NCBI RefSeq assembly: GCF_023715445.1 | Contig: NZ_JAMBOD010000003.1 | Coordinates: 248,001-312,000 of the forward strand | Reading direction: 5' to 3' | Length of the DNA: 64,000 bases | From: Fictibacillus nanhaiensis | GTDB taxonomy: Bacteria; Bacillota; Bacilli; Bacillales; Fictibacillaceae | Shown here: in pieces, positions 1-10,490 of the stretch | How positions within the stretch are numbered: position 1 is the first letter of the stretch | Layout: each line of letters starts with the position of its first letter | Notes under the pieces: generated by a model | What the model saw: only the letters and a program-made list of their open reading frames with translations | The model's database searches: none | What the model was told of the DNA's origin: nothing | Program-made: the position numbers and the translations under genes

Positions 1-435
1 GCCTGCTACAATAGGATTCTTTTCACTGTTTTTTAACATTTCGCCAATGAGCGTAGTTGTCGTCGTTTTTCCATTAGAACCTGTTATTGCGATAATGGAA
101 GCTTCAGATATCAGACCTGCAATCTCTACTTCTGTATAAACAGGTATCTTGCGCTTAAGTGCTTCATCAATTAATGGATTATGATAAGGAATACCAGGAT
201 TCTTCACTAAAAAATCTATGTCTCTGTCAAGCAGATTTAGTGGATGTCCGCCGCATTCTACAAAAATACCCATTTCCTCAAGCTCTTCAGCTTCTTTATT
301 CCCTTCTCTTGGCTGTTTGTCATTTACAACAACAGTCGCTCCAAAAGAATGAAGCAGTTTTGCTGCAGCAAAACCGCTTTTGGCCAAACCAACAATTAAA
401 ATATTTTTATCTTGAAAAAACGCTAAGTTCTTCAT
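1..435 (-). CDS. murD: UDP-N-acetylmuramoylalanine--D-glutamate ligase MurD (N-terminal third, cut by window edge)
   Basis: Cytoplasmic Mur ligase that adds D-glutamate to UDP-MurNAc-L-alanine. The 145 residues present begin MKNLAFFQDKNILIVGLAKSG, a UDP-binding Rossmann-like N-terminus, and reach the ATP P-loop GSNGKTT at residues 119-125. The family is about 450 residues, so roughly two thirds lie beyond position 1. The ATG abuts the mraY stop codon with no gap, as expected for translational coupling inside the dcw operon. No defect is visible in the part seen. Confidence 0.95.
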   Translation of the reverse strand, partial: MKNLAFFQDKNILIVGLAKSGFAAAKLLHSFGATVVVNDKQPREGNKEAEELEEMGIFVECGGHPLNLLDRDIDFLVKNPGIPYHNPLIDEALKRKIPVYTEVEIAGLISEASIIAITGSNGKTTTTTLIGEMLKNSEKNPIVAG

Positions 436-1410
436 TTAAACCCACACCTCTAAATAAATTCCTAAAGCAGCAAAAACAAGTCCTACCAGCCAGAATGTTA
501 CAACGATCCGCCACTCACTCCAGCCTGACAGTTCGTAATGGTGATGAAGCGGGCTCATCTTAAATACCCGTTTGCCTGTCAGCTTAAAAGAGGTAACTTG
601 AATCATAACCGAGAGAGTTTCAATAACAAATACACCACCAATAATGACCAGCAATATTTCCATTTTAGTTAAGATAGCCACAGCACTTATAGCACCCCCG
701 AGCGCCAATGAACCAGTATCACCCATGAACACTTTTGCAGGATGTGCATTAAATACCAAAAATCCTAATACCGCGCCAACCACAGCTACACAAAAGATTG
801 CTGCTTCAAATTGAAGCATGGTTGATGCTAAAACGGCAAAAGCACCAAATGCGATCGCTGCTGTTCCGGCCAACAATCCATCAAGACCATCCGTCAGATT
901 TACTGCGTTAGATGCTCCGATCAGCATAAATAAAACTAAGACAGGATAAAACCAGCCAAGATCGAATGAAAAACCTGTTCCTGGAACACTTACTTCAGTC
1001 GTAAAATCAATCATTTTTAGTCCGAAGTAAAAGAGAGCAGCAATAATAAGCTGTCCTACAAGCTTTTGCTTTGATGTTAATCCCAGGTTTCTTTTCTTCA
1101 CTACTTTAATAAAATCATCTAAAAATCCTATAAGTCCATATCCTAATGTTACAAGGAGCAGTAAATGTGTTTCAGCAGTAACGGTAAAAAATTTAGCAGT
1201 CATCGCATATGTAGCAATAACAAGAGCCAATACGATAACTATACCGCCCATTGTTGGTGTTCCTTGTTTCTTCTGATGTGATTTCGGTCCTTCATCACGT
1301 ATGCTTTGCCCAAATTTCAATCTTCTTAAAAACGGTATAAAGAAGGGTGAGCTAAGCACCGCGATTAAAAAGGATGCAACTAATGTAAAAAGTAAGACTT
1401 GCTCAATCAT
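436..1410 (-). CDS. mraY: Phospho-N-acetylmuramoyl-pentapeptide-transferase MraY
   Basis: Integral membrane enzyme that transfers phospho-MurNAc-pentapeptide to undecaprenyl phosphate to make lipid I. The 324-residue protein has the family length and about ten hydrophobic helices. Recognisable active-site features are the DD pair at residues 98-99, NLTDGLDG around 171-178 and the HHH triplet at 289-291 before ELSGWSE. Its start overlaps the murF stop by 4 bp and its stop abuts murD, so it belongs to one long cell-wall operon read leftward. Confidence 0.97.
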   Translation of the reverse strand: MIEQVLLFTLVASFLIAVLSSPFFIPFLRRLKFGQSIRDEGPKSHQKKQGTPTMGGIVIVLALVIATYAMTAKFFTVTAETHLLLLVTLGYGLIGFLDDFIKVVKKRNLGLTSKQKLVGQLIIAALFYFGLKMIDFTTEVSVPGTGFSFDLGWFYPVLVLFMLIGASNAVNLTDGLDGLLAGTAAIAFGAFAVLASTMLQFEAAIFCVAVVGAVLGFLVFNAHPAKVFMGDTGSLALGGAISAVAILTKMEILLVIIGGVFVIETLSVMIQVTSFKLTGKRVFKMSPLHHHYELSGWSEWRIVVTFWLVGLVFAALGIYLEVWV

Positions 1411-2789
1411 TTTTTCGACTCCTGTTCTTCTTCTATAAATGTAGAAATGAGGGTTTCTAAAGCCATCCCTCTCGATGCTTTAAAAAGAATAGCAGTGTCT
1501 TTCGATAATAATTTCCCAATCGGTTCCTGCGCTTCTTCTTTTGTCAGACATGGAGTGACTTCAAGATTTTTTCGTTTCATTTTTTTTAATTCATCAGCGA
1601 TCCAGGCACCTTTTTCACCGACTGTAATTACATGATTAATAGAAGGATCAACATGAGCGGCTACTCTTCTGTGCATTTCTTCTTCATTTGATCCGAGTTC
1701 ATACATATCTCCTAATACAGCCGCTTTTGCATTAAAATCATTCAGCTCAGCAAGTGTCGCTAAAGCGGCAATCATGCTCGTTGGGCTTGCATTATAGGCA
1801 TCGTTAATAAGGAGCGTGCCTTGCTTTCCTTTTTTCAGTTCAAGTCTCATGGAAGTGACCTTTAGATTTTCAAGTCCTTCAAGAATTTTATTTTCCTCTA
1901 TATTCAAATAATGCCCGATAGCTATCGCATATGCCGCATTTTTAATATTGTGGCGGCCAAGCATAGGTATTCTATAAACAGTTGTCCCTTCTTCTAAAGT
2001 AAATGAAACACCTTGTGTGTCAGTTTGCAAGTTAGATAATTTCAGTGTACAAGAGTCTCCAAAACCAACTTGTAAAACATTCTCACCTTTAACATGTGAA
2101 AGAAGCGGTTCATCACCATCAATGATGAGCAGACCGCCTTGTTTCAATCCATCTGCAATCTCAAGTTTAGCTTTTGCGATACCTTCGCGGCTGCCAAGCT
2201 GTTCAAGATGGCTTTCACCAATGTTAGTTATAACGGCAGCATCTGGTTCTGCAAGTTTGCTCAATAACGAAATCTCATCGAAATTGCTCATGCCCATCTC
2301 AAGGATAAGAACTTCTGTTGCTTCATCCATCGCCAGAATTGTAAGCGGAAGACCAATATGATTGTTATAGTTCCCCTGTGTTTTAAATGTTTTAAAATTT
2401 GTTGATGATACGCTTTCGATCATATCTTTTGTTGTCGTTTTGCCGTTGCTTCCTGTAACGGCAACAACAACTGGATTAACCTTCTTTAAATAAAATTTAG
2501 ATATCTTTTGTAAAAAAGCTATTGTATCTGCCGTATAAAGTACAGGGAAGTCATCGGGCAAGCCTGCGGGAAGTTCCTTTCCCTCCTGCCAGATCGTTGC
2601 AATACACCCTTGTTTAATGGCATCAAGCAAAAAATCGTGTCCATCAAACCGTTCACCTGCAATAGGCAAGTACAAAGCGTTCTCACTCTTTTGTCTCGTG
2701 TCTTTGGAGACACCTTCTAACCATATATTTTCATTTTTACCGGATGAGCGGTCTGCTAATACGACCAGTTCTTTTATATCCAGTTTCAT
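1407..2789 (-). CDS. murF: UDP-MurNAc-tripeptide--D-alanyl-D-alanine ligase MurF
   Basis: Cytoplasmic Mur ligase that adds D-Ala-D-Ala to the UDP-MurNAc-tripeptide. The 460 residues contain the N-terminal UDP-binding region, the ATP P-loop GSNGKTTT at about 113-120 and the MurF signature NDAYNASP at 329-336. It overlaps murE and mraY by 4 bp each. In B. subtilis murF lies elsewhere beside ddl, so its presence here between murE and mraY is the widespread ancestral dcw arrangement rather than the B. subtilis one. Confidence 0.96.
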   Translation of the reverse strand: MKLDIKELVVLADRSSGKNENIWLEGVSKDTRQKSENALYLPIAGERFDGHDFLLDAIKQGCIATIWQEGKELPAGLPDDFPVLYTADTIAFLQKISKFYLKKVNPVVVAVTGSNGKTTTKDMIESVSSTNFKTFKTQGNYNNHIGLPLTILAMDEATEVLILEMGMSNFDEISLLSKLAEPDAAVITNIGESHLEQLGSREGIAKAKLEIADGLKQGGLLIIDGDEPLLSHVKGENVLQVGFGDSCTLKLSNLQTDTQGVSFTLEEGTTVYRIPMLGRHNIKNAAYAIAIGHYLNIEENKILEGLENLKVTSMRLELKKGKQGTLLINDAYNASPTSMIAALATLAELNDFNAKAAVLGDMYELGSNEEEMHRRVAAHVDPSINHVITVGEKGAWIADELKKMKRKNLEVTPCLTKEEAQEPIGKLLSKDTAILFKASRGMALETLISTFIEEEQESKK

Positions 2790-4252
2790 TTCTTCACCGC
2801 CTTAATCGCGTCCCGAGCAACGATTCTATCATCGAAATCAAACACGTCTTTTCCAATTATCTGATATGCCTCATGTCCCTTACCGGCAATTAGTATAACA
2901 TCATTTGTTTTTGCGCGTTCAACCGCATATTCAATTGCTTTTTTCCGGTCTGGAATTGTAACGTAATTACCTTCATCTGCTCCTTCTTCCATATCTCTTA
3001 AAATCTGAAGTGGATCTTCCGTACGGGGATTATCACTTGTGAAAATAGCTGAATCTGCTAAATCAGCAGCAATTCCTGCCATTATAGGCCGTTTTGTTTT
3101 ATCACGGTCTCCGCCGCATCCAACAATAGCAGTAATTCTTCCCTTTGCAAACTCCTTAATTGTTCTTAATACGTTTTCTAAGCTGTCAGGTGTATGTGCA
3201 TAATCTACGATAACAGTAAAATCCTGCCCGGCTATAACAGGTTCAAACCTGCCGGATACACCTGTAACCTCTTCAAGAGAAGAAATGATCTGATCGAGTT
3301 CCAGTCCTGATAATAGACAAGCTGCAGTTGCTGCTAAGAAGTTGTAGACGGAAAACTTACCGATCAGCTTCAAAGTAACTTCTCTCGAACCTCTAGGTGT
3401 CTGGAGTGTAAAGCTAGTCCCTTGAGAACCTATTGTAATATTCGTTGCACGTACATCACTTTCATTATCGATGCCATATGAAATAACTTGTGCAGAAGTA
3501 ACTCTCTCAAACATTTTTGAAGCAGGATCATCATTGTTTAAGACAGCCACCTTCCTGTCAGCTTTGTTATAAGTATTTCCCATTTGAGAGAACAAAAGAC
3601 TTTTAGCAAACTGATATTCTTCCATATTTTTATGGTAATCCAGGTGATCCTGTGTAAGATTCGTAAAAATGGCAATATCAAAATCACAGCCCCAGACCCT
3701 GCCCTGATCAAGCGCGTGTGATGAAACTTCCATAACAGCAGCATCTACATTTTCCTGTGTCATTCTGTAAAATGCATGCTGAAGAAATAAAGAATCAGGA
3801 GTAGTATTTGCTACTTTAAAGCTTTGGTCTTTGATCTTCATCTCAATAGTACCGATCATCCCGGTGCTTTTGCCTGCATCACGAAAAACCTTTTCAATCA
3901 AGTGAGAAGTAGTTGTCTTGCCATTTGTACCTGTTATCCCAATCAAGTGCAATTTTTGTGAAGGATGTCCAAAGAAAGCATCCGCTAAAACTGCCATTGC
4001 TTTTTTAGAGTTCTTCACTTTTATAACTGGTATGTTTACATCAATATCCTTCTCAGCTAAAATTGCTGCTGCCCCGTTCTTTGCAGCTGTTCCAGCAAAA
4101 TCATGGCCGTCAAATATTAATCCTTCTATGCAAACAAAAAGACAGCCTTTACCCGTTTTCCTCGAGTCCATTTCAATGGAGGTTATCTCAGGATTGGCTT
4201 CAATATCCATTTCATAATTCACTAAATATGTAAGCAAGTCTTTTAATTCCAT
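2786..4252 (-). CDS. murE: UDP-MurNAc-L-Ala-D-Glu--2,6-diaminopimelate ligase MurE
   Basis: Cytoplasmic Mur ligase adding the third stem residue. The 488-residue protein has P-loop GTNGKTTT at 108-115, TTPDS near 149-153 and DNPRTEDP at 406-413; the DNPR form is the one associated with meso-diaminopimelate rather than lysine, so A1-gamma peptidoglycan is expected. A GGAG-type ribosome site precedes the ATG. It lies 100 bp downstream of spoVD, with a weak hairpin between, and overlaps murF. Confidence 0.97.
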   Translation of the reverse strand: MELKDLLTYLVNYEMDIEANPEITSIEMDSRKTGKGCLFVCIEGLIFDGHDFAGTAAKNGAAAILAEKDIDVNIPVIKVKNSKKAMAVLADAFFGHPSQKLHLIGITGTNGKTTTSHLIEKVFRDAGKSTGMIGTIEMKIKDQSFKVANTTPDSLFLQHAFYRMTQENVDAAVMEVSSHALDQGRVWGCDFDIAIFTNLTQDHLDYHKNMEEYQFAKSLLFSQMGNTYNKADRKVAVLNNDDPASKMFERVTSAQVISYGIDNESDVRATNITIGSQGTSFTLQTPRGSREVTLKLIGKFSVYNFLAATAACLLSGLELDQIISSLEEVTGVSGRFEPVIAGQDFTVIVDYAHTPDSLENVLRTIKEFAKGRITAIVGCGGDRDKTKRPIMAGIAADLADSAIFTSDNPRTEDPLQILRDMEEGADEGNYVTIPDRKKAIEYAVERAKTNDVILIAGKGHEAYQIIGKDVFDFDDRIVARDAIKAVKK

Positions 4253-4299
4253 TAATCCTGACCTCTCCTCTAATCATCGTTAGAAAATCCAACATTTAA

Positions 4300-4334
4300 G
4301 TAAAATAAGCCAAGGCAAAATTACGCACTTGGCT
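4300..4334 (-). terminator. Weak hairpin after spoVD
   Basis: A 7-bp stem (AGCCAAG / CTTGGCT) with a 13-nt loop lies 18 bp beyond the spoVD stop and is followed on the minus strand by TTATTTTA. It could give partial termination between spoVD and murE; read-through into murE seems likely because no promoter is obvious there. Confidence 0.45.
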
Positions 4335-4352
4335 ATGTGTACATCTTTCATT

Positions 4353-6287
4353 TTAATCTTCCACTTCTTTTTTGTCACCCAAAAATAAACGAATAGTCTT
4401 GCCTGCCTGAAGCTTAACCCCTGCTTGCGGAGCTTGCTGAACGATGTAATTTCCTTTGCCGGATGTTTCAATTTTTAAATTGTATAAAAGGTTTGTCAGC
4501 TCCTTCGTTTTCTTTCCTACTAAATCGGGAACTACAACCTCTGGTGCATCAAGCCATGTTTTTTCTTTTTCTATCTGGCCTTTTTGCTTTTTGACTCCCA
4601 TAGCTGAAAGACTATCTTCAATGATGTTGCCGACGATTGGTGCAGCTACTATTCCCCCGAACTGCAATGTTTCTTTTGGGTTATCGATGGCAACATAGAC
4701 GACGATCTCTGGCTTGTTAGCAGGAGCCATTCCAATAAATGAAACGATATGATTATTTTTTAAGTAGACGCCGCCTTCTGCTTTTTGGGCTGTACCTGTT
4801 TTTCCTCCAACACGGTAGCCATCTACAAAAGCATTTTTCCCTGTTCCTTGTGCAACTACACTTTCTAATGCATGTCTGACTTCTTTAGATGTTTCTTCAG
4901 ATATAACTTTTCTTTTAAGTTTAGGGGTTTGCTTACTGACCACTTTACCCGTAACTGGGTCTACTAACTCTTTAGCTATATATGGTTCGTACAAATAACC
5001 CCCATTTACGGCCGCAGAGACGGCTGCAACTTGCTGGATCGGCGTAACTGATACCCCTTGGCCAAAAGCAGTAGTTGCCAATTCTAGCGGTCCTACGCGA
5101 TCAAGCGGAAATAAGATCCCTTTACCTTCACCCGCAAGGTCAACTCCCGTTTTCTCACCAAATCCAAAATCTTTAATATAAGAGAACAGTTTATCTTTTC
5201 CTAATCGTTGACCTAAAATTACAAATCCCGGGTTACAGGAATTTTGTACTCCTTCTAAAAAACTCTGGCTTCCATGGCCTCCAGCCTTCCAGCACTTCAA
5301 CTTTCTTCCTGCCACTTCTATCGAGCCAGGATCATGGAAATGGTCATTTTCAAGGTCAACTTTGCCTTCCTCGAGTGCTGCTGCCAGTGTGATGATCTTA
5401 AATGTAGAACCAGGTTCATATTGTGCCCATACCGGCAAGTTTCGGTTATATACTTCAGGAGCAACACGTTTGTATTCTTCCGGATCAAAATCCGGTCTTG
5501 AGCTCATTCCTAAAATTTCACCCGTATTCGGGTTCATCGCGATTGCAATGGCACCATCTGCATTGTAGGTGGCTTGCGCAATATCTAATTCACGTTCAAT
5601 GATCGTTTGAACCCTCGAATCTGTTGTAAGGCGAAGATCATATCCGTCCTTTGGTTTCTCATATTTATCCGATAAGGATGGCATTCTCCTGCCACGGGCA
5701 TCTGAGAAAAACGAAACATGCCCTTTTTTTCCGTTCAATTGGTCATCATAATATAATTCAAGGCCTGTTAAACCCTGGCTGTCTATGCCAGCAAAGCCCA
5801 ACACATGGGAAAGGTAAGACCCATATGGATAATGTCTTTTGCTGTCTTCGGCGACAAAAACTCCTGGAAGATTTAAAGCTTCAACTTCTTTTGCTTTGTT
5901 GTTGCTTATTTTCCTGCCCCCATTATCAATTCTTACAATCGATTCTTTTTTTGTTATCCTTTTATACACTTCTGTTTTTGATATGTTCAGAACTGCTGCA
6001 AGTTTTTCCGATGTTTCATCTGGTTTTTTTACTTGTCTCGGAACAACAAATACGGTTGGAGCACTAATGTTTGTAGCGAGAACTACATCATTCCTGTCGA
6101 GTATCTTTCCCCTTTTAGGTTCAAAAGGTATATTCCGGCTCCAAGAATCAAGTGCCTGATCCGTAAGCATATTTCCTAATACAAATTGTACATATCCAAG
6201 CCGTACGGATATGACAAAGAAAAAAGCTAGTCCAAAAACAAGAACAAAAATTAAGCGCCTGCGTACTGTCACATTTGAAACTCGCAC
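4353..6287 (-). CDS. spoVD: Sporulation-specific penicillin-binding protein SpoVD
   Basis: Class B PBP needed for spore cortex peptidoglycan, acting as transpeptidase in the outer forespore membrane with SpoVE. I place the start at a GTG (6287) with GGGAGG eight bases upstream, giving 644 residues that begin MRVSNVTVRRR; an upstream in-frame ATG at 6350 would add 21 residues lacking a ribosome site. One membrane helix lies at about 11-30, active-site motifs STFK at 294-297, SCN at 350-352 and KTGT at 496-499, and a C-terminal PASTA domain at about 585-640. It follows pbpB by 73 bp. Confidence 0.95.
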   Translation of the reverse strand: MRVSNVTVRRRLIFVLVFGLAFFFVISVRLGYVQFVLGNMLTDQALDSWSRNIPFEPKRGKILDRNDVVLATNISAPTVFVVPRQVKKPDETSEKLAAVLNISKTEVYKRITKKESIVRIDNGGRKISNNKAKEVEALNLPGVFVAEDSKRHYPYGSYLSHVLGFAGIDSQGLTGLELYYDDQLNGKKGHVSFFSDARGRRMPSLSDKYEKPKDGYDLRLTTDSRVQTIIERELDIAQATYNADGAIAIAMNPNTGEILGMSSRPDFDPEEYKRVAPEVYNRNLPVWAQYEPGSTFKIITLAAALEEGKVDLENDHFHDPGSIEVAGRKLKCWKAGGHGSQSFLEGVQNSCNPGFVILGQRLGKDKLFSYIKDFGFGEKTGVDLAGEGKGILFPLDRVGPLELATTAFGQGVSVTPIQQVAAVSAAVNGGYLYEPYIAKELVDPVTGKVVSKQTPKLKRKVISEETSKEVRHALESVVAQGTGKNAFVDGYRVGGKTGTAQKAEGGVYLKNNHIVSFIGMAPANKPEIVVYVAIDNPKETLQFGGIVAAPIVGNIIEDSLSAMGVKKQKGQIEKEKTWLDAPEVVVPDLVGKKTKELTNLLYNLKIETSGKGNYIVQQAPQAGVKLQAGKTIRLFLGDKKEVED

Positions 6288-6360
6288 ACATGATACCTCC
6301 CCTGTATGGTTCGTTTCAAATATATGCTTGTACACAAGCGCATAGAACATATTGCTGTAC

Positions 6361-8580
6361 TTAATCCGTTACGACCGGCTCCTCTTCACCGCTGCTTTGC
6401 TCTGATTCTTCGGTATTTTCTTCTTTATTCTCTTTTTTATTTTCTGATACCGGTTCAGTTTCTTTCGGCGGTTCAAGCTGAACGACGAGGAAATCCCCCT
6501 CTTTCACCGGATTTCCGGCTTTAACGTTTTGTTTAACCCCGAACCCGCTGCCTGTGATCGTTTCCTTCAACCCCAGTATCTTGCTTAAACGCAATATATC
6601 CATGTAGGACCAGTTTGTTAAATCAGGCATTTTGGCATCACCGGAAGTACGAAGAATGACACGTTCACCTTTTATGACATAAGCACCTTCATAAGGTTCC
6701 TGCTTTATTACCTCATCATCAGATCCGACAATCGATACTTGCATGCCTAACTTTTCAAGCTCGGACTTAGCTTCTTTAGCTGACTGTCCCGTGTAATTCG
6801 GCAGCTCTTTTCCGTATGATTTCTTAGGCTTTGTTCTACTTTGCTGTTCTTTTTCTTCTGGCTGGATATTTAAGTATTGCAGACTGCTTTTCATTACGCT
6901 AGTAAAAATGTTAGCAGTCGGAGTGGATCCCATTTCTGGAAACTCAACCTTTGGTCTTTCAACCGAAACATAGACTAGAAGTTTAGGATCATCCTTCGGC
7001 GCCATTCCGATAAAAGAGAATATATTTTCTCCCCACCCGGAAATGTATCTGCCGTCTTTTCCTGGTATTTGAGCGGTACCCGTTTTTCCAGCTACACTAT
7101 ATCCATCTATCATGTATGGTTTTCCAGTTCCTTCTGTTACGACTGTTCCTAAGATATCTCTTACTTGCTTCGCAGTGTCTTCAGATATTGGCTTGCCTTT
7201 CACTTTCGGCTCATTATCTAAAACAGTTTCTTTTGTCTCAGGGTTCATAATCTTGTCCACGACATATGGCTGCATCATTTTGCCGCCGTTGGCTATCGCT
7301 GTTGCTGCCTGTATTTGCTGGATTGGCGTAATGGTTGAACCTTGACCAAAGGCAGTCGTTATTTTTTCAATCTCATAGTTATATAGAATAGAACCGTTTT
7401 TCTCGTTGGGAAGATCAATATTCGTTTTTTGATCCAAACCAAATTTTGAGATATAGCTTCTGAATTTTTCATAGCCTAATTTTTCACGGACGATTTTTGA
7501 AAATGCTACGTTAGAAGAGTTCTGCACCCCTTCATTGTAAGTGATCGTACCCCACCCTTTTCGGTTATGATCACTAATCGGTCTATTGCCAGGGATTTTA
7601 TACGACCCTGACTGAAATGTTTCATTCCCGTTATAAGCACCTTCTTCAATGGCTGCAGCCAATGTAAAGATCTTCATCGTAGAACCAGGTTCAAACGCGT
7701 CAGATATAGCAAAATTCGTATAGTTGTCAATGTCCTTTTCATTTGGATTAAATGAAGGATAATTGGTCATCGCCAGAATTCTGCCTGTTTTAGGATCTGC
7801 TACAATCCCCGTGATTTTTTTCGGCTCATATTCTTTCGCTGCTTCCTGCACAGCTTCATCCAAATAGAGCTGTATTTTTTCATCGAGTGTCAGATAAACA
7901 TCCTGTCCATGCTTTGGTTTTTGAATAGATTCTTTATTCGCTGGTATAGCACGGCTGAATGCATCACCAAGGAAAGTAATCTTTCCGTCTTTTTCCTGGA
8001 GGTATTTATCCAAAAGTTTCTCCAGACCCATCAAACCAGCCTGAACACCCTTCTCGCCGTTTCCTGTATACCCAATAACATGGGAAGCAAATGTCTGATT
8101 CGGGTAATATCTTCTGGATTCTCTCAGGAAATCGATTCCAGGAATTTTCAGTTTTTCAATCTGTTCCTTTTTCCTGTACGATACCTTTCTTCCTGCAGGC
8201 AGCTCTACTTGAAAGCGTCCCTCTTTACTTAAAAGCTCGACAAGCTTTTCTTTATCAGTATCCAAAACCCCTGCTAATTTTTCAGCAGCTGTTTCGGGAT
8301 CCTTAATGTGATTTGGATAATTTTTGTCGAGAATCGCTATTACACTATAAGAAGGAATATCCTGTGCAATTACTTCACCGTTTCTGTCAAACATCGTTCC
8401 TCGCTTTGCATCAAGTACATCGCTCTTCAGCCATTTCCTTTTTCCGTAATCAATTAGATCTACCCCTTCAGCTGATTGAGAAGATGCAACGAGGAAAAAC
8501 TTGCCTGTTAATACAAAAAAGAGCACGGTAAACAAAACCATAAGAATACCTGCTCCAACATTTTTTCTTTTTAGTTTCAT
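6361..8580 (-). CDS. pbpB: Division-specific penicillin-binding protein 2B (class B PBP)
   Basis: Essential septal transpeptidase, the FtsI equivalent, anchored in the membrane by one helix at about residues 9-31. The 739 residues carry a dimerisation domain, then the transpeptidase motifs STMK at 300-303, SSN at 355-357 and KTGT at 499-502, followed by two C-terminal PASTA repeats and an acidic tail rich in glutamate after about 705. It starts 16 bp after ftsL, with which it forms the divisome core together with FtsW, whose gene is at 44151-45311. Confidence 0.96.
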   Translation of the reverse strand: MKLKRKNVGAGILMVLFTVLFFVLTGKFFLVASSQSAEGVDLIDYGKRKWLKSDVLDAKRGTMFDRNGEVIAQDIPSYSVIAILDKNYPNHIKDPETAAEKLAGVLDTDKEKLVELLSKEGRFQVELPAGRKVSYRKKEQIEKLKIPGIDFLRESRRYYPNQTFASHVIGYTGNGEKGVQAGLMGLEKLLDKYLQEKDGKITFLGDAFSRAIPANKESIQKPKHGQDVYLTLDEKIQLYLDEAVQEAAKEYEPKKITGIVADPKTGRILAMTNYPSFNPNEKDIDNYTNFAISDAFEPGSTMKIFTLAAAIEEGAYNGNETFQSGSYKIPGNRPISDHNRKGWGTITYNEGVQNSSNVAFSKIVREKLGYEKFRSYISKFGLDQKTNIDLPNEKNGSILYNYEIEKITTAFGQGSTITPIQQIQAATAIANGGKMMQPYVVDKIMNPETKETVLDNEPKVKGKPISEDTAKQVRDILGTVVTEGTGKPYMIDGYSVAGKTGTAQIPGKDGRYISGWGENIFSFIGMAPKDDPKLLVYVSVERPKVEFPEMGSTPTANIFTSVMKSSLQYLNIQPEEKEQQSRTKPKKSYGKELPNYTGQSAKEAKSELEKLGMQVSIVGSDDEVIKQEPYEGAYVIKGERVILRTSGDAKMPDLTNWSYMDILRLSKILGLKETITGSGFGVKQNVKAGNPVKEGDFLVVQLEPPKETEPVSENKKENKEENTEESEQSSGEEEPVVTD

Positions 8581-8596
8581 AACAACACCTGCTTAA

Positions 8597-8950
8597 TTAG
8601 TCCTGAACCACTTTTACATTCTTATCATCAAAAATAAAACCCTGTTCTTTCGCGATTTTCATGATGCGCTCTGGGTTGCTCAATTCAGTCACTTGAAGGT
8701 GATAGTCTTCAACGATTTTTGTTTCTGCAGCGATATCTCTTTGAATGGTCTCTACCTTAGCAGTCGCTTGGTAAACAGATGCATAAAGCGAAATAAGCCA
8801 AACGAGCCCGGCTACTAAAACAACCCCCATAATTCCCCATAGCATAACTTCGCCCTTTGTAAACAGCTTGCGTGAAGGCTGTTCAACCGGTCTAGGATTT
8901 CTTTGTGTTTGTATCTGTTGTTTTTGAACTTGATATGCTAAATTGCTCAA
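8597..8950 (-). CDS. ftsL: Cell division protein FtsL
   Basis: Small bitopic membrane protein of the divisome, partner of DivIB and DivIC. The 117-residue product has a basic N-terminus, one hydrophobic segment at about 36-56 and a C-terminal heptad-patterned extracellular coiled coil. The start is TTG, preceded by GAGGAG at good spacing. Sequence identity in this family is low; the call rests on size, topology and the position between rsmH and pbpB. FtsL is unstable in B. subtilis, so level control after translation is expected by analogy. Confidence 0.93.
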   Translation of the reverse strand: MSNLAYQVQKQQIQTQRNPRPVEQPSRKLFTKGEVMLWGIMGVVLVAGLVWLISLYASVYQATAKVETIQRDIAAETKIVEDYHLQVTELSNPERIMKIAKEQGFIFDDKNVKVVQD

Positions 8951-8964
8951 AACTATTCTCCTCT

Positions 8965-9897
8965 CTATTTCTGCTTTTCTGCAACCCTTAATTTCGCTGA
9001 TCGAGACCGTCTGTTCTCTTCAAGCTCATTTTCCGTTGGTACTATCGGTTTTCGTGTAATCAGTTGTAAAGTGGGTTTGTATTCTTCTGGTATGACCGGC
9101 AATCCTGGAGGAAGTTCCGGCCCTGTACTCGCTTTTTTTAGTATATTTTTACACGCACGATCTTCCAGTGAGTGAAACGTGATGACTGCAATACGTCCAC
9201 CGATGTTTAATAGTTCAATGGAGTCTTTTAGTGCATCTTCGAAGGCGTTCAGTTCATCATTAACCGCAATACGAATGGCCTGAAATGTTCTCTTGGCAGG
9301 ATGTCCGCCTGTCCTTCTTGCAGGGGCAGGAATTGCGTCCTTTATTATTTCGACAAGTTCTCCGGTTGTTTGAATCTCTTTTTTCTCTCTGGCTGCTTCA
9401 ATTTTTCGTACGATCTGTTTAGCGAATTTCTCTTCGCCATATCGAGAAATAATCTTCATCAACTCGTTAAACGACCATTCATTAACAATGTCTTTAGCTG
9501 TCAGTTCACTGGTCTGATCCATTCGCATATCTAGTTCAGCGTCATGCTGATAGCTGAATCCTCTATCTGCTTCGTCAAGCTGCGGAGATGAGACTCCCAG
9601 ATCAAAAAGGATTCCATCCACTTTTTGAACGCCCAGGCTGTTCAGCTGCTCTTTTATGTAGCGGAAATTACTGCGAACGATCGTGAACTTTCCTTCATGT
9701 TCTTTCAACACCTGCCGTGCATTTTCGATCGCTTTGTCATCTTGATCAAATGCATACAAATGGCCAGTTTCTAATTGGGACAGTATTAGTTCACTATGGC
9801 CAGCCCCACCCAACGTACAATCCACATAAATCCCATCAGGTTTAATGTTTAATGCGTCTACTGATTCTTGTTTTAAAACAGTTATATGGTCAAACAA
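8965..9897 (-). CDS. rsmH: 16S rRNA (cytosine(1402)-N(4))-methyltransferase RsmH
   Basis: SAM-dependent methyltransferase (formerly MraW) that N4-methylates C1402 in the ribosomal P site. The 310 residues show the SAM-binding motif [12 protein letters not shown] at about 24-35, [11 protein letters not shown] near 98-108 and the family [20 protein letters not shown] stretch. The start is TTG with AAAGGAA upstream. It lies 33 bp downstream of mraZ in the usual dcw order. Confidence 0.97.
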   Translation of the reverse strand: MFDHITVLKQESVDALNIKPDGIYVDCTLGGAGHSELILSQLETGHLYAFDQDDKAIENARQVLKEHEGKFTIVRSNFRYIKEQLNSLGVQKVDGILFDLGVSSPQLDEADRGFSYQHDAELDMRMDQTSELTAKDIVNEWSFNELMKIISRYGEEKFAKQIVRKIEAAREKKEIQTTGELVEIIKDAIPAPARRTGGHPAKRTFQAIRIAVNDELNAFEDALKDSIELLNIGGRIAVITFHSLEDRACKNILKKASTGPELPPGLPVIPEEYKPTLQLITRKPIVPTENELEENRRSRSAKLRVAEKQK

Positions 9898-9930
9898 TGG
9901 AAAATTCCTTTCTGCTGTAAACTTAAGGGT

Positions 9931-10362
9931 TTATAAATCAAAGTCCATAAGACTCTCTGCAATTTCACCGAAAGAGTCTTCTGATTTTGAGAAATATTCT
10001 TCCCAAACGGATTTGCTCCAAATCTCAATTCTATTCGACACACCTATAACTACGCAATCCTTTTCTAGTTTTGCATAATCTCTGAGCGGAGATGCAATGT
10101 TCACTCTTCCCTGTTTATCAAGTTGGCATTCAGCTGCTCCAGAAAAGAAAAAACGGGTAAATGCCCGCGCATCCTTTTTAGTAAACGGAAGGGCTTTTAA
10201 CTTTTCCTCAATAACCTTCCACTCACTTAAAGGATAGCCGAATACACATTGATCCAATCCGCGAGTCAAAATAAACTCTGTGCCCAGTTCTTCACGAAAT
10301 TTGGAGGGGATGATCATACGTCCTTTTTCATCAATGTTGTGCTGATACTCTCCCATGAACAT
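9931..10362 (-). CDS. mraZ: Transcriptional regulator MraZ
   Basis: First gene of the dcw operon and its DNA-binding autoregulator. The 143-residue protein consists of two SpoVT/AbrB-like swapped-hairpin domains, with the signatures [13 protein letters not shown] near residues 11-23 and DKQGRVNI in the second half. Members form octameric or dodecameric rings that bind GTGG-type direct repeats; such repeats with 10-bp phasing lie directly upstream (10370-10420). A GGGGTGAT ribosome site precedes the ATG. Confidence 0.96.
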   Translation of the reverse strand: MFMGEYQHNIDEKGRMIIPSKFREELGTEFILTRGLDQCVFGYPLSEWKVIEEKLKALPFTKKDARAFTRFFFSGAAECQLDKQGRVNIASPLRDYAKLEKDCVVIGVSNRIEIWSKSVWEEYFSKSEDSFGEIAESLMDFDL

Positions 10363-10369
10363 ATGATCA

Positions 10370-10420
10370 CCCCACTTTCTCCCCTAAATCTACCACAACG
10401 CTCCACTTTTCACCACTACA
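10370..10420 (-). promoter_or_regulatory. Candidate MraZ operator: phased TGGN boxes upstream of mraZ
   Basis: On the minus strand the 50 bp before mraZ fall into 10-bp blocks holding TGGTG, TGGAG, TGGTA, AGGGG and GTGGG. E. coli MraZ binds three TGGGN repeats separated by 5 bp, that is, with the same 10-bp period. This is the expected place for autoregulation of the whole cell-wall and division operon. Confidence 0.6.
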
Positions 10421-10436
10421 AGTATTATTCGTGTAC

Positions 10437-10470
10437 AAAAAAAAAAATCCTGCTGTCTCACAGGATTTTT
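10437..10470 (-). terminator. Terminator of bshC
   Basis: A 7-bp stem AATCCTG / CAGGATT with an 8-nt loop is followed on the minus strand by a run of more than eight T. It separates the bshC unit from the dcw operon. Confidence 0.85.
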
Positions 10471-10490
10471 CCAAAAATATTTTTCATGTT

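Noticed and set aside
6296-6315. Sigma E promoter of spoVD from CATACAGG
   Set aside because: Transcription from it would start downstream of the GGGAGG ribosome site and leave the message without one.
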